A program made the position numbers and the translations under genes. This document shows positions 61,233 to 64,000 of a stretch of 64,000 bases of DNA, one piece after another. The DNA is taken from positions 157,650,498 through 157,714,497 of the forward strand of contig NC_133666.1 of NCBI RefSeq assembly GCF_037893015.1. Direction: 5' to 3'. Positions within the stretch are counted from its first letter, which is position 1; each line of letters begins with the position of its first letter. Under the pieces are notes generated by a model. It was not told the DNA's origin, ran no database searches, and saw only the letters and a program-made list of their open reading frames with translations. This DNA is from Macrotis lagotis. Taxonomy: Eukaryota > Chordata > Mammalia > Peramelemorphia > Peramelidae.

Positions 61233-61512
61233 TATCCCCCTTCTTGTTTTTGAAGCAAAATTATTACATAACAAATGCCACATAAGTTGTAAACAAAAGT
61301 TCAAAAAATAGTATACACAAATGTCAATTTAACAAAACCAATATTCCCAAATTCCTTGAAATACATTTTATCCCCAAGTGACAAACAGCCAAGGATTACA
61401 AAGTTTTTTTTTTCTTTTGCCAACAAAAAGCTTTCAAAGCAATCAAATTCAAAACCCAAACTAAAAGGAGTAACTTTTAACTCAGGTAACATTTAACTAT
61501 TTCAGATCTGAA

Positions 61513-61549
<37 letters not shown>

Positions 61550-63604
61550 CACAGTAATTTAGACACTAACACAAAAACAGAAACAACTCTTGTGCACATT
61601 TACTAAACTGGGATTGATACTCTGGCCAGTACCAGATCTCAGAATATAGAAACATTTTCCCACCTATCCAGGACAGTAGAGAGATGTAAAATGCCCTAGA
61701 TGTTCAAATACACACCTACACACATAACCAATCAAGACAGGTCAGCAGAAATATAAACCATAGGCACAGACTTCATTTGAAAGACAAAATCCAAATTTCC
61801 CAGTCCCCTTTTTTCTTAACTAATTAAACCACGAAGCTTCCCAATGAATAGCCGCAAAATCGAAATTTCTCAGTCCCAGGAAAAATATCTTCTTCCCCTT
61901 TTCTCTTAACTAATTAAACCACGAAGCTTCCTAATCAATAACCTACTGAAAAACATAGTCATTGCCCAATCCCTCCCTCCTCCCCAAACCAGAAAGAAAG
62001 CATGGGGGTCCCTTGATTTCTAAAATGAGTTTTTAGAGGGGTCTTGTCCTTGTAGCAAAGCCTACATTCCATTTGAGACATAAGCTTGAGTTTTGAAGCT
62101 CCAAAAAAAGGCAACTTTCCCTTCTTCATCCCCCCCTCTCCCTCTGCAGAGGGTGGGAAGGGCAGAGAATGAGAGCATTTGAAATCACCTAAGCGGTTAA
62201 CACCAGTAGCACCTGGAGTTGCCGCACCTTGTCAACAGTAGCAACCTGTCCAATAGCATGTGCCACCTTCGCTCTCCACACAGCAAGCACAGCTAGTGTT
62301 CCATTCACAGCCCTCTGCTGCCCAAGCAGTGGCCGAGTTTCGCCCACCTGTAGGCTGAAAAGTGAAACTCATTGTACCTTCTATCCTCCCAGTCAAGGCA
62401 GGCCGGCAGCCTGGGCCAAAAGGAGCGGCAAGCAGGTCCTCCACATCCAGGTCATCGTGCTGGACTCCTGCTGAGCAAGAAGCTTCATCCACTGAGGCAC
62501 TGCCTCCGAGATTCCACTTCCACTCATTCCTCAATGTTGACTCCTTACTTTTGCTGGCTATATGGCTGACACTAGACTGAGGGCTGCTGCTTGAGGAAGC
62601 TCGGTCCCCCTGCGGCGCTGCCTCAGAGACTCTTCTTCCCAACTCAACTAAAGCCCCAATCAGAGAATCTGTGCTAATTCTAGCCTCTAATTGATATATC
62701 TCTTCCCCATAATATTGTAGGGAGTCCTTCAACTATAAAAGGAGTGACAGTCCCTGTTTTATCTTCTTTTCTCCATTTCAAGGGTTGACAAGACATTTCT
62801 GTTTTCTGTCTACCTCCAATGCCTACTAGGTTAGTATCAGCAACCTGCTTAGGTCAAACATGTGGCTAGTTTTATGTGGGGAACACAGTTTGATCTACTC
62901 CAGTGTCAATCAAGCTTAGGAAAGCAATTCCTCTACTTACATAATGCAAAGAGGTTTTTCTGAAGAAAACATAGTTGTAAACATAATTTCATTGTGGTTT
63001 CTCTGTTTTGGCCCCTTTTTCAACTCTCTTTTCTATTTATACCAGATCTTGAAGAAACACATAACTGAGCTATGCATTGGTTCTCATTTATGTAGCTATC
63101 ATCATCGTTAGCATTCATTATTGCAACAGAGACAATTTCCCCCACTGCCTTCTTTAAATCTCTGACTGTTTTTATATCTAGTAACTTATGTCTTCACCTG
63201 AGGTTTCCTGGATTAAAAGAATCTAGCTCCTCAATAACAGGATATGACTGAAACTCAGATCCTAGATCCATCACACTGTCTCCCTGATCTTTTGCTTTTG
63301 ATGGCCTTTTGTACTGCTGAAATCTCTTCCCTAGGTGCTGTAGGGCTGATCCTAGACTTTTCTTGATAATACTTTATTTCTTCTGCCTCAAGCCGTGGAG
63401 GCAAATACACTGTCACTTTACCTTCACTTCCTCGTTCCAATTTCCTTAACATCAACCCCAAGGTAAACTTGTTACCTTCTCCAGAGTCCTCCGCTCTGGG
63501 ATGTCACCTGGTTCTCTTGCTTGCATCTGCTATGTCCTTCTTCCAGACTTTACTCTGATAACATGCTTTTGTGTAATATGTTTAGTCCCTGTTCATTGCC
63601 AATA

Positions 63605-63863
63605 TGTAGAGTCCTACTTCTGGACTCTTACAATCTTCCCCAGACAAGGGTTGGAGGTGTGGGAGACAAGGATTACAAAGGAGACAAGTACTCCATTCAA
63701 GCTCTCCAAGTGCTCATTTATTCACCAAAATACCAGTGCCTAAATATCTTTCCAGTCTCTAATCCACTCCCACACCCTTGACACTTAGTAGAACAAGGTT
63801 CTGATTTCAAAGACACCAGGCAAAGATGATTTACAGTGTTCCCATACACAACGGTTCCCAATA
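63605..63863 (-). repeat. Right terminal repeat (5' LTR) of the retrovirus fossil
   Basis: About 259 bases. Minus strand begins 'ttgggaaccgttgtgtatgg' and ends '...ggactctaca', just before the primer-binding site. It shares 'ccttgttctactaagtg', 'ggattagagactggaaa' and 'gtctcctttgtaatcc' with the left repeat. Confidence 0.82.
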
Positions 63864-64000
63864 ATCTGTAAAATGGATGTAATAATATTTTAGGGTTGTT
63901 GTAAAGATTAAATAAGAGCTAAATATAAAATGCTTTGTAAACCTTAACTCATTATATAAATACTAGTCATATTATTATTATCATCATTATCATCATCATC
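63864..64000 (+). repeat. MIR-type SINE, right half
   Basis: 'atctgtaaaatggatgtaat' continues the MIR cut at 61,036 and runs to its 3' end 'aaatgctttgtaaacc' ... 'tcattatataaatactag' with ATT/ATC repeats to the window edge. Confidence 0.85.

Larger units (their letters stand above)
61037..63863 (-). mobile_element. Class II-like endogenous retrovirus fossil, much shortened
   Basis: A 2.8-kb element sits in a MIR between two copies of the 6-base target ATCTGT (61,031-61,036 and 63,864-63,869). A 6-base target copy is usual for class II (betaretrovirus-like) elements. Read on the minus strand, the first terminal repeat spans about 63,863-63,605. A primer-binding site resembling the tRNA-Lys type (tggc..gaacagggact) follows at 63,601-63,583. 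A polypurine tract (aagaaggggga) lies at about 61,235-61,246 next to the second terminal repeat. The internal part is only about 2.35 kb, so most of pol and env are missing. Two open stretches (63,255-63,461 and 62,232-62,732) may be gag-like: the residues LEAEEIKYYQE recall a betaretrovirus Gag segment. The element is broken. A 90-base tandem duplication (61,800-61,945) and a (CA)n tract (61,514-61,545) are internal. Confidence 0.8.

Overview
The window is 64 kb of mammalian nuclear DNA with no intact host gene visible. The interspersed repeats point to a marsupial: about twenty tRNA-derived SINEs of the MAR1/WSINE1 kind, many L2 and MIR remnants, RTE-clade LINE remnants, marsupial-type L1s, and one Tigger DNA transposon. 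Several SINEs have the form I associate with WSINE1 of Australian marsupials (box A-like start, middle 'cacttaataattacctagc', end 'ccttgcaaaaacc'), so an australidelphian host is likely. The species cannot be named from sequence alone. Base composition is AT-rich throughout, apart from a GC-rich ribosomal-protein retrocopy and one L1 5' UTR.

Layout. 1-27 kb: intergenic or intronic DNA with L2, MIR and SINE copies, a deleted Tigger (5.4-6.3 kb), several microsatellites and a 7SL RNA pseudogene (17.2 kb). 27.9-29.2 kb: a first RTE LINE remnant. 31.4-39.3 kb: a Russian-doll nest. A second RTE remnant is split by SINEs and by an L1, and that L1 is split by a younger, nearly complete half-L1 composite that carries two antisense SINE-like modules in place of most of ORF2. 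39-47 kb: mostly ordinary old repeats and unassigned DNA. 47.5-53.4 kb: an unassigned non-LTR LINE, an old L1 3' end, then a long L1 whose ORF2 is interrupted by an RPL15 processed pseudogene and by a SINE, each with target-site duplications. 53.4-60 kb: mostly unassigned DNA, but the minus strand at about 56.65-56.93 kb is a clear Ty3/gypsy-type RNase H fossil. 60-64 kb: a very young SINE, a U6 snRNA copy abutting a SINE inside one shared target duplication, and a short class II-like endogenous retrovirus fossil (61,037-63,863) inserted in a MIR-type SINE.

Nothing here works as a gene system. The interest lies in the record of retrotransposition events: the composite half-L1, the U6-SINE unit, the retrovirus fossil with oppositely oriented terminal repeats, and the gypsy fossil. 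All family calls come from reading the sequence and from memory of consensus sequences; no database search was run.
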